In this document: positions 44,101 to 52,480 of the stretch, piece after piece
Numbering within the stretch: position 1 is the first letter of the stretch
Layout of the letters: each line of letters starts with the position of its first letter
Origin: Glaciihabitans arcticus
GTDB lineage: Bacteria; Actinomycetota; Actinomycetes; Actinomycetales; Microbacteriaceae
Length of the DNA: 64,000 nt
Direction of reading: 5' to 3'
NCBI RefSeq assembly: GCF_004310685.1
Contig: NZ_SISG01000001.1
Span: forward strand, 682,001 to 746,000
Position numbers and translations under genes: made by a program
Notes under the pieces: model-generated
The model's input: only the letters and a program-made list of their open reading frames with translations
Databases searched by the model: none
What the model was told of the DNA's origin: nothing

Positions 44101-45876
44101 CTAGTCGCGCGGCTTGCGCTCCGGGCGGTCGCCGTAGGTGGGGCGGTCGGCGCGCGGCGGGCGCACGCGGTCCGGCTTGATCTCGATGAGCTTGCCGCTG
44201 ATGCGGGTCGCCGAGAGGCGGTCGAACGTGTCGCTCGGCAGATTCGCGGGCAGCTCCACGATGGAGAAGTCGGGGCGGATGTCGATGTGCCCGAAGTCTT
44301 CGCGGCTGAGTCCGCCCTCGTTGGCGAGTGCACCGACGATCTGGCGGGGCTCGACCTTGTGACGCTTGCCGACCTCGATGCGGTACGCGGTGAGCTGGCG
44401 GTTCGGGTCGCGCGGGCGGCGCTCGGGGCGACCCGGGCGGTCGTCGCGGAACGAGCGCTCCGGACGTGAGTCGCGGTCCTCGCGGAAGGTGCGCTCGGCG
44501 CGCGGACGCTCCTCGCGCTGGCTGCGCGCGAAGCGGGGGTCGTCGGGGGAGAGCAGCAGGGGAGTGCCGCCCTGGGCAACGATCGCGAGGGCTGCTGCGA
44601 CGTCCGACTCGACGACGTCGTGGTGCTCGACGTAGTGGCGCACGATGTCGCGGAAGTCGCTGAGCTGCGCGTCGTCGGCCAGGGCCGTCGTGATGGCGTC
44701 GTCGAAGCGGGTGAGCCGGGTGACGTTGACGTCTTCGACGCTCGGCATACGCATCTCGACCATGGGCTGGCGGGTGGCGCGCTCGATCTGGTCGAGGAGG
44801 CGGCGCTCACGCGGGGTGACGAAACTGATCGCGGCGCCGCTGCGGCCCGCGCGTCCGGTGCGTCCGATGCGGTGAACGTAGCTCTCGGTATCGATCGGGA
44901 TGTCGTAGTTCACGACGTGCGAGATGCGGTCGACGTCGAGGCCGCGAGCAGCGACATCCGTAGCGACAAGGATGTCGAGCTTGCCGTTCTTGAGCTGCTC
45001 GACGGTGCGCTCGCGCTGCGCCTGGGGCACGTCGCCCGAGATCGCGTTCGCGGAGTAGCCGCGGGCGCGCAGCTTCTCGGCGAGCGTCTCGGTCTCGTTC
45101 TTGGTGCGCACGAAGACGATCATGCCCTCGAAGTTCTCCACCTCGAGGATGCGGGTCAGCGCATCGATCTTCTGCGGATACGACACGATCAGGTAGCGCT
45201 GGGTGGTGTTCGTCGAAGTCGTCGTTTTGCTCTTGACGGTGATCTCTTCGGGGTCCTTGAGGTACTTGCCCGAGATACGGCGGATCTGTGCCGGCATCGT
45301 CGCCGAGAACAGGGCGATCTGCTTCTCGTCGGGGGTGTCCTTGAGGATCGTCTCAACGTCTTCTGCGAAGCCCATCTTGAGCATCTCGTCGGCCTCGTCG
45401 AGCACAAGGAACTTCAGCTGCGAGAGGTCGAGCGTGCCTTTCTCGAGGTGGTCCATGATGCGTCCGGGGGTACCGACGACCACCTGCACGCCGCGGCGGA
45501 GAGCGGAGAGCTGGGTGCCGTAGCCCTGTCCACCGTAGACGGGCAGCACATGTACGCCGCGCAGGTGGGCGGAGTAGCGCTCGAACGCCTCACAGACCTG
45601 CAGCGCGAGCTCGCGGGTCGGGGCGAGTACAAGCGCCTGCGGCGACTTCTGCGACAGATCGAGCTGGTCGAGGATCGGCAGCGCGAACGCTGCGGTCTTG
45701 CCGGTTCCGGTCTGCGCGACACCGAGCACGTCGCGGCCGTCGAGCAGCGGCGGGATGGTCGCGGCCTGGATCGCCGACGGGGTCTCGTAGCCCACGTCCT
45801 TGAGGGCTTTGAGCACGGCATCGCCCAGGCCGAGCTCGGAGAAAGTGATGGTGGGGGTGGTGTCTTCGGACGTCAT
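44101..45876 (-). CDS. deaD: DEAD-box ATP-dependent RNA helicase
   Basis: A 591-residue helicase of the DeaD/CsdA type. It has a Q motif (TFSELGLGDAVLKALKDVGYETPSAIQ), Walker A AQTGTGKT, VLDEADEML, FSAT, and motif VI HRIGRTGRAGR. A C-terminal DbpA-type RNA-binding domain (about 490-560: RIEVGKRHKVEPRQIVGALA) follows a charged Arg/Glu/Asp linker (about 450-485). Such proteins remodel rRNA or mRNA structure, often under cold stress. A further RD-rich tail ends GDRPERKPRD. No partner gene is adjacent in the same direction. Confidence 0.95.
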   Translation of the reverse strand: MTSEDTTPTITFSELGLGDAVLKALKDVGYETPSAIQAATIPPLLDGRDVLGVAQTGTGKTAAFALPILDQLDLSQKSPQALVLAPTRELALQVCEAFERYSAHLRGVHVLPVYGGQGYGTQLSALRRGVQVVVGTPGRIMDHLEKGTLDLSQLKFLVLDEADEMLKMGFAEDVETILKDTPDEKQIALFSATMPAQIRRISGKYLKDPEEITVKSKTTTSTNTTQRYLIVSYPQKIDALTRILEVENFEGMIVFVRTKNETETLAEKLRARGYSANAISGDVPQAQRERTVEQLKNGKLDILVATDVAARGLDVDRISHVVNYDIPIDTESYVHRIGRTGRAGRSGAAISFVTPRERRLLDQIERATRQPMVEMRMPSVEDVNVTRLTRFDDAITTALADDAQLSDFRDIVRHYVEHHDVVESDVAAALAIVAQGGTPLLLSPDDPRFARSQREERPRAERTFREDRDSRPERSFRDDRPGRPERRPRDPNRQLTAYRIEVGKRHKVEPRQIVGALANEGGLSREDFGHIDIRPDFSIVELPANLPSDTFDRLSATRISGKLIEIKPDRVRPPRADRPTYGDRPERKPRD

Positions 45877-45912
45877 GCTTCAACGGTAGTCCCGATGCGC
45901 CACCCCCGGTTA

Positions 45913-46554
45913 CTACAGGGCGTCCTTGATCGGGGTGGATCCGCCATTGAACGGGATGACCCGGCCCACGGTCGCGTCGTTCGCGAGCACCGCTGCCGCG
46001 ACGTACGCCACGTCCGTGCGGCTCACCGAATCGCTGGTGACTCCCTCGCCGGTCTCTATCGCGCCGGTGGCGGGATCGTCCGTGAGAGTGCTCGGCGCGA
46101 GAATCGTCCAAGCGAGGGTGGAGGCTTCGAGGTGCGCGTCGGCGGCGGCTTTCGCTTCCGCGTAGGCGAAAAAGGAGTTGTCGTGCGGCACGCCGTGCTC
46201 GAGCCCCGCGCCGAAGTACGACACCATAACGAACCGGGGGACGCCGGCACCCGTTGCCGCGTCGATCGCGCGGATCGCGGCATCCCGGTCGACGGCGTAG
46301 GTGCGTTCGGGGCTGCCGCCGCCCGCCCCCGCCGACCAGACGATGGCGTCCTGGCCGGCGAACAGGCCGGAGAGGTCGGGGGTGGCGAGCTGTTCGATGT
46401 CGGCGACGAGGGGCGTGGCGCCTGTGGCGGCGACGTCATCCTCGTGTGCGGGATTGCGGATGAGCGAGGTGACCTCGTCGCCGCGCGCGATGAGCAGGGG
46501 TGCGAGCAGCAGGGCGATCTTGCCGTGGCCGCCGATGATCAGGATGCGTGTCAT
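45913..46554 (-). CDS. NAD(P)-binding atypical short-chain dehydrogenase
   Basis: A 213-residue Rossmann protein of the NmrA/atypical SDR type: ILIIGGHGKIALLLAPLL nucleotide motif, then a strand VWSAGAGGG, and SYFGAG with an adjacent YAEAK segment. Short SDRs of this kind either reduce small substrates or sense NAD(P)H. It lies 36 nt upstream of deaD on the same strand, so they may share a transcript. Substrate unknown. Confidence 0.85.
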   Translation of the reverse strand: MTRILIIGGHGKIALLLAPLLIARGDEVTSLIRNPAHEDDVAATGATPLVADIEQLATPDLSGLFAGQDAIVWSAGAGGGSPERTYAVDRDAAIRAIDAATGAGVPRFVMVSYFGAGLEHGVPHDNSFFAYAEAKAAADAHLEASTLAWTILAPSTLTDDPATGAIETGEGVTSDSVSRTDVAYVAAAVLANDATVGRVIPFNGGSTPIKDAL

Positions 46555-46628
46555 GCGCCCCAGTATTCACGCAAAGACTGGGAGGGACGTCCGGTGACGC
46601 GTGCTACGTCAGCGGGCGCGGCACGCCG

Positions 46629-47189
46629 CTATTCCACAGGATGCGCGCCGAACAGCCGCACGTAGTCGGCGCGCGACACGGTGCGGGTGGGGCGGCCGAG
46701 CAACGACGCGACGTGGCCCTCCGCCGCAGGGCTCAGGCCGTGCAGCTCGACGGAGAGCGGAGGGACCAGGCTCTCGATCCAGGTCGTCTCGAGCAGGGTC
46801 CTGGTCCATTCCTCTGATGCATTGAACTCCGGGGCGATCTCCAGTTCGATGCGCCAGGTCGAGTGCGCGCCGGCAACACTGCGGGCGGAACGGATGCCTT
46901 CGAGTTCGCGCAGGCGGTCATCCACCCACTCGGGATTCGGCTCGAGCGGTCGGATCCGCGGCCGCAGGAGGGGGCGGACGAAGGCCCTGAACAATCCCCA
47001 CAGGCCGCCGGCAATGACGACAGCGAGGAACAGGAAGGAGACTCCGAATGCCAGCACCGCCGGCAGGTCGACCGGACTGCGCCGGAACTGCAGCGCCTGG
47101 ATAAGGCCGACCGTGCCCCTCACGCCCCCGCCGATCGCGAGGAGGCAGAGCGCGGCGAACGCCCAGACTCCGCCCTCGATTCTGCGCAT
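46629..47189 (-). CDS. Two-TM hypothetical membrane protein
   Basis: A 186-residue protein starting ATG at 47189 (an upstream in-frame start at 47618 would run through the divergent gene and is rejected). TM1 is at about 8-28 (GVWAFAALCLLAIGGGVRG) and TM2 at about 46-68 (VLAFGVSFLFLAVVIAGGLW). The cytoplasmic C-terminal domain includes LEPNPEWVDDRLRELEGIRS and an alpha/beta tail. No recognised family. Divergent from the F420-type reductase. Confidence 0.65.
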   Translation of the reverse strand: MRRIEGGVWAFAALCLLAIGGGVRGTVGLIQALQFRRSPVDLPAVLAFGVSFLFLAVVIAGGLWGLFRAFVRPLLRPRIRPLEPNPEWVDDRLRELEGIRSARSVAGAHSTWRIELEIAPEFNASEEWTRTLLETTWIESLVPPLSVELHGLSPAAEGHVASLLGRPTRTVSRADYVRLFGAHPVE

Positions 47190-47226
47190 CCGACCATTGT
47201 GGCGGGTCGACGGGCACACTGGTTGC

Positions 47227-47700
47227 ATGCCCAACCCGGTTCGTGTCGTCGTCGCGCGGTTCTCGCGCACGCGGTTCTTCCGTCGCGTCGGGCCGACGAT
47301 CATGCCGCCGCTGGAGCGGGTGATGACCGCGATCACGGGCGGGCGGGTGCAGCTGAGCGGGCTGCTCGTTCCCTCGCTCGTGCTGCACACGATCGGTGCG
47401 AGATCGGGCATCGAACGGGACACGACGCTCATGTACTGTCCCGAGCCCGATGGGCGCATCCTCGTCACCGGAAGCAACTTCGCGCGCGGCAACCACCCGG
47501 CCTGGACCGGCAACCTGCTGAAGAACCCGGGGGCCGCGGTCAGCATCCACGGCCGTCGACAGGATGTGCACGCCATGCTCGTTGCAGACGACGAGCGCGA
47601 AGCCGTCTGGGCGTACATCGAAAAGCAGTGGCCCGGCTATCGTGGCTACGAGCGCGCATCCGGTCGGGTGCTGAGGATCTTCCGGCTCACCCCCAGCTGA
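47227..47700 (+). CDS. Deazaflavin (F420)-dependent nitroreductase, Ddn family
   Basis: A 157-residue split beta-barrel protein of the Ddn/DUF385 family: LVLHTIGARSGIERDTTLMY (core with GARSG), GRILVTGSNFARGNHPAWTGNL and NPGAAVSIHGRR. Ddn-family enzymes use reduced F420 to reduce quinones or nitroaromatics, and F420 is made by actinobacteria. ATG at 47227 is chosen; the longer upstream frame is antisense translation. The physiological substrate is unknown. Confidence 0.88.
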   Translation: MPNPVRVVVARFSRTRFFRRVGPTIMPPLERVMTAITGGRVQLSGLLVPSLVLHTIGARSGIERDTTLMYCPEPDGRILVTGSNFARGNHPAWTGNLLKNPGAAVSIHGRRQDVHAMLVADDEREAVWAYIEKQWPGYRGYERASGRVLRIFRLTPS

Positions 47701-47709
47701 GGCAGGCCC

Positions 47710-48417
47710 ATGATCTCCCGATTCGAAGAGCTCGACAACCAGGAGACGCCGATGGGGGAGATCAACCTCCGCCGCCGGTTCGACCCGTCGCTCGAGGTCG
47801 ACATCTTCGAGGTGAAGCTCGGTGACGAGTACCTCATGTCGAGCCTGTTCACCGTCGCCGAGATCGAGCTCGCGCACCTCGGCCTCGCCGCGGTCAGCGG
47901 CGAGAAGCTCGACGTGATGGTCGGCGGGCTCGGGCTCGGGTATACCGCCGCCGCCGTTCTCGAGCACAACAACGTCGGGTCGCTCACCGTCGTCGAAGCG
48001 CTCGGCGCGGTGGTCGGCTGGCACGAGCGCGAACTGCTGCCGGTATCCACAGAGCTGGTGAGAGACCGGCGCACCACCCTCGTCACCGACGACTACTTCG
48101 CCCTCATGCGCCGCGAGCCCACGCGTCAGTGGGATGCCATCCTCGTCGACATCGACCACTCGCCGCAGCACTGGCTGAACACCAGCCACGGCGACTTCTA
48201 TACGGCCGACGGCCTGCGTCGCATGGCCCGGCATCTCAAGCCCGGCGGAGTGTTCGCGCTCTGGTCGGACGACCCGCCCGAGGCCGTGTTCAGCGCCACC
48301 CTCGCCGAAGTGTTCGCGACGACCGCGGGGCACCTCGTGCCATTCCCGAACGCGATCACCGGCGGCATCTCGACCAACAGCGTCTATGTCGGAACCGACC
48401 CGATAAACTTGCCGTAG
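47710..48417 (+). CDS. Spermidine-synthase-like methyltransferase-fold protein
   Basis: A 235-residue protein with the spermidine synthase/SAM-fold pattern: MVGGLGLGYTAAAVLEHNNV (motif I), LTVVEALGAVVGWH, then AILVDIDHSP and LKPGGVFALWSDD. Polyamine-synthase signatures (Asp pair for aminopropyl transfer) are not all evident, so it may be a spermine/spermidine synthase relative without that activity. Start ATG at 47710, 9 nt after the F420-type reductase, so they are probably co-transcribed. Confidence 0.8.
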   Translation: MISRFEELDNQETPMGEINLRRRFDPSLEVDIFEVKLGDEYLMSSLFTVAEIELAHLGLAAVSGEKLDVMVGGLGLGYTAAAVLEHNNVGSLTVVEALGAVVGWHERELLPVSTELVRDRRTTLVTDDYFALMRREPTRQWDAILVDIDHSPQHWLNTSHGDFYTADGLRRMARHLKPGGVFALWSDDPPEAVFSATLAEVFATTAGHLVPFPNAITGGISTNSVYVGTDPINLP

Positions 48418-48449
48418 GGCGACGGCCCTCGATTTCCAGCCCGGGGGCG

Positions 48450-48986
48450 GTGAACGACGTGGCACTCTTCAAGCGCAGATCGCGCGTGAATCTCGGCAAA
48501 TTCGTCGCACCCGAACCGGTGGAGCCGGCACCCGTCGAGCGTGTGGTCGAGGAGGGCATCCTCATCTCGCACACCGCCGTTCGTATGCAGGTGCGCAACC
48601 ATCTCATCGTCTCCGCGATCCGCGATGACAGTTCCTACGATCCCGACGAGCTGGCCGAGTTCGCCCGCGCCGAGTTCGAGTCGCTCGCCGCCCAGAACGT
48701 GCTGCTCGCCCGCGAACAGCTCACCGGCCGCAATATCTCCATCTACCGCGGGCTCGCCAACGCCCAGCGCGAGCTGGCCGAAGACGACGCGGCCATCGCG
48801 AAAATCGTCGAGCAGTCCCGCCAAGAGGCCTGGCAGGAGATCAGCGGTGCCGTCGCCACCACCCTCGCCGCGCGTGCCGTCGACTCGCGCGACCCCGACT
48901 ACGCCGCCGAGCGCGAGTCGAGAATCGCCGACCTACTGACCGTCGACTTCGTCAAGCTCCAGCTCGACTCCGTGCCCGAATACTGA
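48450..48986 (+). CDS. Hypothetical helical protein
   Basis: A 178-residue protein starting GTG at 48450 (or 48459). The N-terminus is basic (VALFKRRSRVNLGKFVAPE), a Pro/Glu linker follows, then long amphipathic helices (YDPDELAEFARAEFESLAAQ, AELAEDDAAIAKIVEQ) ending DFVKLQLDSVPEY. The Glu/Ala/Arg pattern suggests a coiled coil. No known domain. It lies 8 nt before the siderophore-interacting protein gene. Confidence 0.65.
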   Translation: MNDVALFKRRSRVNLGKFVAPEPVEPAPVERVVEEGILISHTAVRMQVRNHLIVSAIRDDSSYDPDELAEFARAEFESLAAQNVLLAREQLTGRNISIYRGLANAQRELAEDDAAIAKIVEQSRQEAWQEISGAVATTLAARAVDSRDPDYAAERESRIADLLTVDFVKLQLDSVPEY

Positions 48987-48993
48987 GGACCCC

Positions 48994-49803
48994 ATGTCAC
49001 CCGAACCGCGCAAGCCCCGCTCGCAGATCGTGCTCGAGGTCGTCGACACGATGATCGTCAGCCGGCACATGGTGCGGGTGTTCCTCGGCGGGCCCGGGTT
49101 CCGTGAGTTCGAGAACATCCCCGCGACCGACAAGTACGTGAAGATCTTCTTCGTGAAGCCCGAGCTGGGACTCGATCCGCCGTACGACATCGAGGCGCTG
49201 CGCGCGAGCCTTCCGCAGGAAGACTGGCCCGTGGTGCGCACGTACACGATCCGGCTCGTCGACGAGCAACGCCGCCGCCTCGCCATCGACTTCGTGGTGC
49301 ACGGGGACGAAGGAGTCGCGGGTCCGTGGGCGCGAGGCGCGCGAGTCGGGGATCGCATCGCGCTGGCGGGGCCGGGCGGGGCGTTCATCCCGACTGAGGA
49401 TGTCGCGGCTTACGTCTTCGCCGGCGACGAGTCGGCCACCCCCGCGATCGCCGCGGCGCTCGAGTCCCTGCCGAACGGGGCAACGGGCCTGGCGATCATC
49501 GAGGCCGAGGATTTCGAGGACATGCAGTTGCTCGGCGAACCGGACGGCATCGAGATGACCTGGGTGTTCCGCAGTCGTGGCGAGAGCCTTGTGGCTGCTG
49601 TCGCTGCCGCGGACTGGCCCGAGGGCGACGTGCAGGTCTTCGCGCACGGCGAGCGGGAGTCGATGAAGGCACTGCGGGCGATCTTCGCCGAGCGCGGGGT
49701 CCGCCGCGAGCTGCGATCCCTCTCCGGCTATTGGGCGCAGGGGCGCACGGAAGATCGCTTCCAGGCCGAGAAGCGCGAGCCGATCGGGCGGATCGACGAC
49801 TGA
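48994..49803 (+). CDS. Siderophore-interacting protein (FAD-dependent ferric reductase type)
   Basis: A 269-residue SIP/ViuB-type flavoprotein that may release iron by reducing ferric siderophores. The FAD domain has WPVVRTYTIRLVDEQ (RxYT flavin motif) and FVVHGDEGVAGPWARGARVGD. The SIP NAD(P)H-binding domain has YVFAGDESATPAIAAALE, VFAHGERESMKALR and GYWAQGRTED near its end. All are typical. No iron-regulator site is obvious upstream. Confidence 0.92.
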   Translation: MSPEPRKPRSQIVLEVVDTMIVSRHMVRVFLGGPGFREFENIPATDKYVKIFFVKPELGLDPPYDIEALRASLPQEDWPVVRTYTIRLVDEQRRRLAIDFVVHGDEGVAGPWARGARVGDRIALAGPGGAFIPTEDVAAYVFAGDESATPAIAAALESLPNGATGLAIIEAEDFEDMQLLGEPDGIEMTWVFRSRGESLVAAVAAADWPEGDVQVFAHGERESMKALRAIFAERGVRRELRSLSGYWAQGRTEDRFQAEKREPIGRIDD

Positions 49804-49865
49804 GCGCCGTTCTGCTCTGGGCAGAATTTCGAGGCCAGGTCGACGCGGCGTGACTAGGGTGAACC

Positions 49866-50165
49866 ATGGCTGAGATCATCCCCCTGCGCCCCGTCCGCAC
49901 CCCCGAACCGCTCTGGCGCGAACTGGTCGGTGAGAGCCTGCGCGCGAGGCGTCTCGCCGCGGGCAAGACACTTGCGGAGACGGCCGCCCGGGCAGGCATT
50001 TCGCCGCAGTACCTCTCCGAGATCGAGCGCGGACTCAAGGAGCCCTCGAGCGAGATGATCGCCGCCGTGCTCGGCGCGCTCGGCACGACCCTGGTCGACC
50101 TCACCACCGACGTCGCGGAGCAGCTCGCCCCATCCCGTTCCGAGACGATGCTGCTCGCCGCGTGA
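49866..50165 (+). CDS. Small XRE-family regulator, ClgR-like
   Basis: A 99-residue helix-turn-helix protein. RARRLAAGKTLAETAARAGISPQYLSEIERGLKEPS is the XRE fold and closely resembles ClgR, the activator of clp genes in actinobacteria. It is convergent with two clpP paralogues (its stop is 5 nt from the end of the first), so control of those genes is suggested but would need action at their distant promoter near 51370. A short C-terminal tail follows the HTH. Confidence 0.8.
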   Translation: MAEIIPLRPVRTPEPLWRELVGESLRARRLAAGKTLAETAARAGISPQYLSEIERGLKEPSSEMIAAVLGALGTTLVDLTTDVAEQLAPSRSETMLLAA

Positions 50166-50169
50166 GTGC

Positions 50170-50757
50170 CTAGCGCTGCGCGAGCACCCGGTCGACGAGA
50201 CCGTAATCCACCGCCGCCTGCGCCACGAAGAGCCGGTCCCGGTCGGTGTCGGCGCGCAGCGTCTCGACCGACTGCCCGGTGTGGGTCGACAGCACCTGCT
50301 CGATCTCGGCGCGCACGCGCACCACCTCATCCGCCTGCAGAATGAGGTCCGGGATGGTGCCCCGACCGCTCGCCGCAGGCTGGTGCAGCACCACCCGCGT
50401 GTGCGGCAGCACGGCACGCCGCCCGGCGGCACCCGCGGCGAGCAGCACAGCGCCGGGGCCGATCGCCTGGCCGATGCAGGTCGTCGCGACCGGCGCCTGA
50501 ATGTACTGCATCGTGTCGTAGATGGCGAGCATCGGGGTCAGATCGCCGCCCTCGCAGTTGATGTAGAGGTTGATTTCCTGGCTGGAGCTGTCGGCCTCGA
50601 GGTGCAGCAGCTGCGCGATGAGCGCGTTCGCGACGCCCGCGTCGATGCCGGTGCCGAGGTAGATGATCCGCTCGCTGAGCAGGTGCGAGTAGACATCCAT
50701 CACCCGGTCGCCCCGAGGATGCTGCGTGATCACGTTCGGGATCGTGTAGCCGCTCAT
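50170..50757 (-). CDS. ClpP-like protein lacking the catalytic serine (ClpR-like)
   Basis: A 195-residue ClpP-fold protein. It keeps the oxyanion-region strands ([19 protein letters not shown]), the catalytic His (H125 in VVLHQP) and the Asp (D170 in RADTDRDRL). The serine nucleophile motif GQAxSMG reads GQAIGPG, so position 100 is Gly and peptide hydrolysis is not expected. This matches the non-catalytic ClpR concept of plants and cyanobacteria. It starts 1 nt overlapping the stop of the intact clpP at 50757, so the two are likely made in step and may form mixed heptamers. Confidence 0.88.
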   Translation of the reverse strand: MSGYTIPNVITQHPRGDRVMDVYSHLLSERIIYLGTGIDAGVANALIAQLLHLEADSSSQEINLYINCEGGDLTPMLAIYDTMQYIQAPVATTCIGQAIGPGAVLLAAGAAGRRAVLPHTRVVLHQPAASGRGTIPDLILQADEVVRVRAEIEQVLSTHTGQSVETLRADTDRDRLFVAQAAVDYGLVDRVLAQR

Positions 50758-51368
50758 CAGCTCGCTCCCAGTCCCGCGTGGCGACGCCGGGTCGGCACGA
50801 CCTGGTCGAGCGAGGTGACCACGGAGTCGATGAACCCGTAGGCGCGCGCCTCGGAGGCCGTGTACCAGCGGTCGTGCAGGGAGTCCTCGAAGATGGTCTC
50901 GACGCTCTGCCCGGTGTCCTCGGCGATGAGGCCGAGCACCGTGTCGCGCGTGTGCCGCAGGTCGCCCGCCTGCACCTCCACCTCGACGGCTGAGCCGCCG
51001 ATGCCGGCCGAACCCTGGTGCATGAGCACCCGCGCGTGGGGGAGGGCGGAGCGCTTGCCTTTCGTTCCCGCCGAGAGCAGGAACTGACCGGCGCTGCAGG
51101 CGAGGCCGAGAGCCACGGTCGAGACGTCGTTCGGCACGAGGCGCATGACATCGCGGATGGCGAGCATCGACGGCACCGAGCCGCCGGGCGAGTGGATCCA
51201 GAGAGTGATGTCCGAGATCGCATCCTCGGCGGCCAGCGTCAGCAGCTGGGTGGTGAGGAGGGTGCCGTTGTCGTCGTCGAGCGCGCCGTCCAGCACGAGG
51301 ATGCGCTGGTGGGCGAGCTCCTGCCGGACTCGGTCGGTGAAGCGGGGAGGTGCTGATTCATTGGGCAT
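50757..51368 (-). CDS. clpP: ATP-dependent Clp protease proteolytic subunit (active paralogue)
   Basis: A 203-residue ClpP with the full triad: S92 in [12 protein letters not shown]117 in LMHQG and an Asp in EDSLHDRW (D162). [19 protein letters not shown] is the conserved oxyanion loop. This pair is distinct from the usual clpP1-clpP2-clpX locus, which is not in the window, so it is an extra pair. ATG at 51368. It is followed directly by the Ser-less paralogue. Confidence 0.9.
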   Translation of the reverse strand: MPNESAPPRFTDRVRQELAHQRILVLDGALDDDNGTLLTTQLLTLAAEDAISDITLWIHSPGGSVPSMLAIRDVMRLVPNDVSTVALGLACSAGQFLLSAGTKGKRSALPHARVLMHQGSAGIGGSAVEVEVQAGDLRHTRDTVLGLIAEDTGQSVETIFEDSLHDRWYTASEARAYGFIDSVVTSLDQVVPTRRRHAGLGAS

Positions 51369-51469
51369 ACGAGAAGCGTGCGGCTCGGGGCATCCCGCGC
51401 ACCACAGATGATGCTGTGAGCTGATCAGCCGACAGCAGCGCGCAAACCCGTGAGGAGTAGCGTGTCGGC

Positions 51470-52480
51470 ATGGCCAGCGAAGCGACGACGATCCAGGCGG
51501 GCGACCGCGAGGTGCGCATCTCGAGCCCGAGCCGTGTGCTCTGGCAGGAGCTCGGCATCACCAAGCTCGACCTCGCGACCTATTTCGTCGAGGTATCGGT
51601 GCCGTTCCTGCGGGCCAACGGCGATCGCCCGGTGTCGCTGCAGCGGTTCTCGGGTGGCATCGACGGAGAACAGTTCTTCTCGAAGAATCCGCCCAAGGGG
51701 ACTCCGGATTACGTTCGCGCGGTGCCCGTGACCTACCCGAGCGGGCGGTCCCACCCGCAGCTCGTGCTCGATGAACCGGCCGGCATTGTCTGGGCTGCGC
51801 AGATGAACACCGTGGTCTTCCACCCCTGGGCGTCGAAGGCGGGCGACCCCGACAATCCCGACCAGCTGCGCATCGACCTCGACCCCCAGCCCGGAACCGG
51901 ATTCGCAGAGACGATCCCCGCGGCCCTCGAGCTGCGCTCCCTTCTCGCCGAGGCCGGACTGACCGCCTTCATCAAAACGAGCGGCAATCGTGGCCTGCAC
52001 GTCTTCGCGCCGATCGAGCCGACCCACGAGTTCCTCGACGTGCGACACGCGGTCATCGCGGCCGCCCGCGAACTCGAGCGGCGCATGCCGGACAAGGTGA
52101 CGACCAACTGGTGGAAGGAAGAGCGCGGCGAGAAGATGTTCGTCGACTACAACCAGGCCAACCGCGACCGCACTATGGCCGGTGCCTACAGCCCACGAGC
52201 GCTGCCGACCGCCACGGTCTCCGCTCCGATCGAGTGGGACGAGCTCGAATCGGTGAAGCCTACCGACTTCACGATCCTCACGATGCCCGGCCGGCTCGCA
52301 TCTACCGGCGACCCGTGGGAGCACATGCACGACACACCCGGCACGATCGACACGCTGCTCAGCTGGTGGGAGCGGGATCTCGAGAACGGACTCGGCGAAC
52401 TCGTCTTCCCGCCCGACTTCCCGAAGATGCCGGGGGAGCCGCCGCGTGTGCAGCCCTCCCGCGCCAAGAAGACGGACTAG
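51470..52480 (+). CDS. LigD-type DNA polymerase domain protein (PolDom)
   Basis: A 336-residue stand-alone archaeo-eukaryotic primase-type polymerase of the LigD PolDom family, used in bacterial non-homologous end joining. Visible motifs are PSRVLWQELGITKLDLATYF, GGIDGEQFFSKNPPKG, the metal-binding RIDLDPQ (DxD), TSGNRGLHVFAPI and the C-terminal TIDTLLSWWE. It is convergent with an ATP-dependent DNA ligase at 52477, giving the polymerase and ligase parts as separate genes. No Ku gene is in the window. Confidence 0.92.
   Translation: MASEATTIQAGDREVRISSPSRVLWQELGITKLDLATYFVEVSVPFLRANGDRPVSLQRFSGGIDGEQFFSKNPPKGTPDYVRAVPVTYPSGRSHPQLVLDEPAGIVWAAQMNTVVFHPWASKAGDPDNPDQLRIDLDPQPGTGFAETIPAALELRSLLAEAGLTAFIKTSGNRGLHVFAPIEPTHEFLDVRHAVIAAARELERRMPDKVTTNWWKEERGEKMFVDYNQANRDRTMAGAYSPRALPTATVSAPIEWDELESVKPTDFTILTMPGRLASTGDPWEHMHDTPGTIDTLLSWWERDLENGLGELVFPPDFPKMPGEPPRVQPSRAKKTD

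Noticed and set aside
44620-46665. A 681-codon plus-strand frame across deaD and the SDR gene
   Set aside because: Antisense of two well-supported genes; composition is that of a GC-skew shadow.
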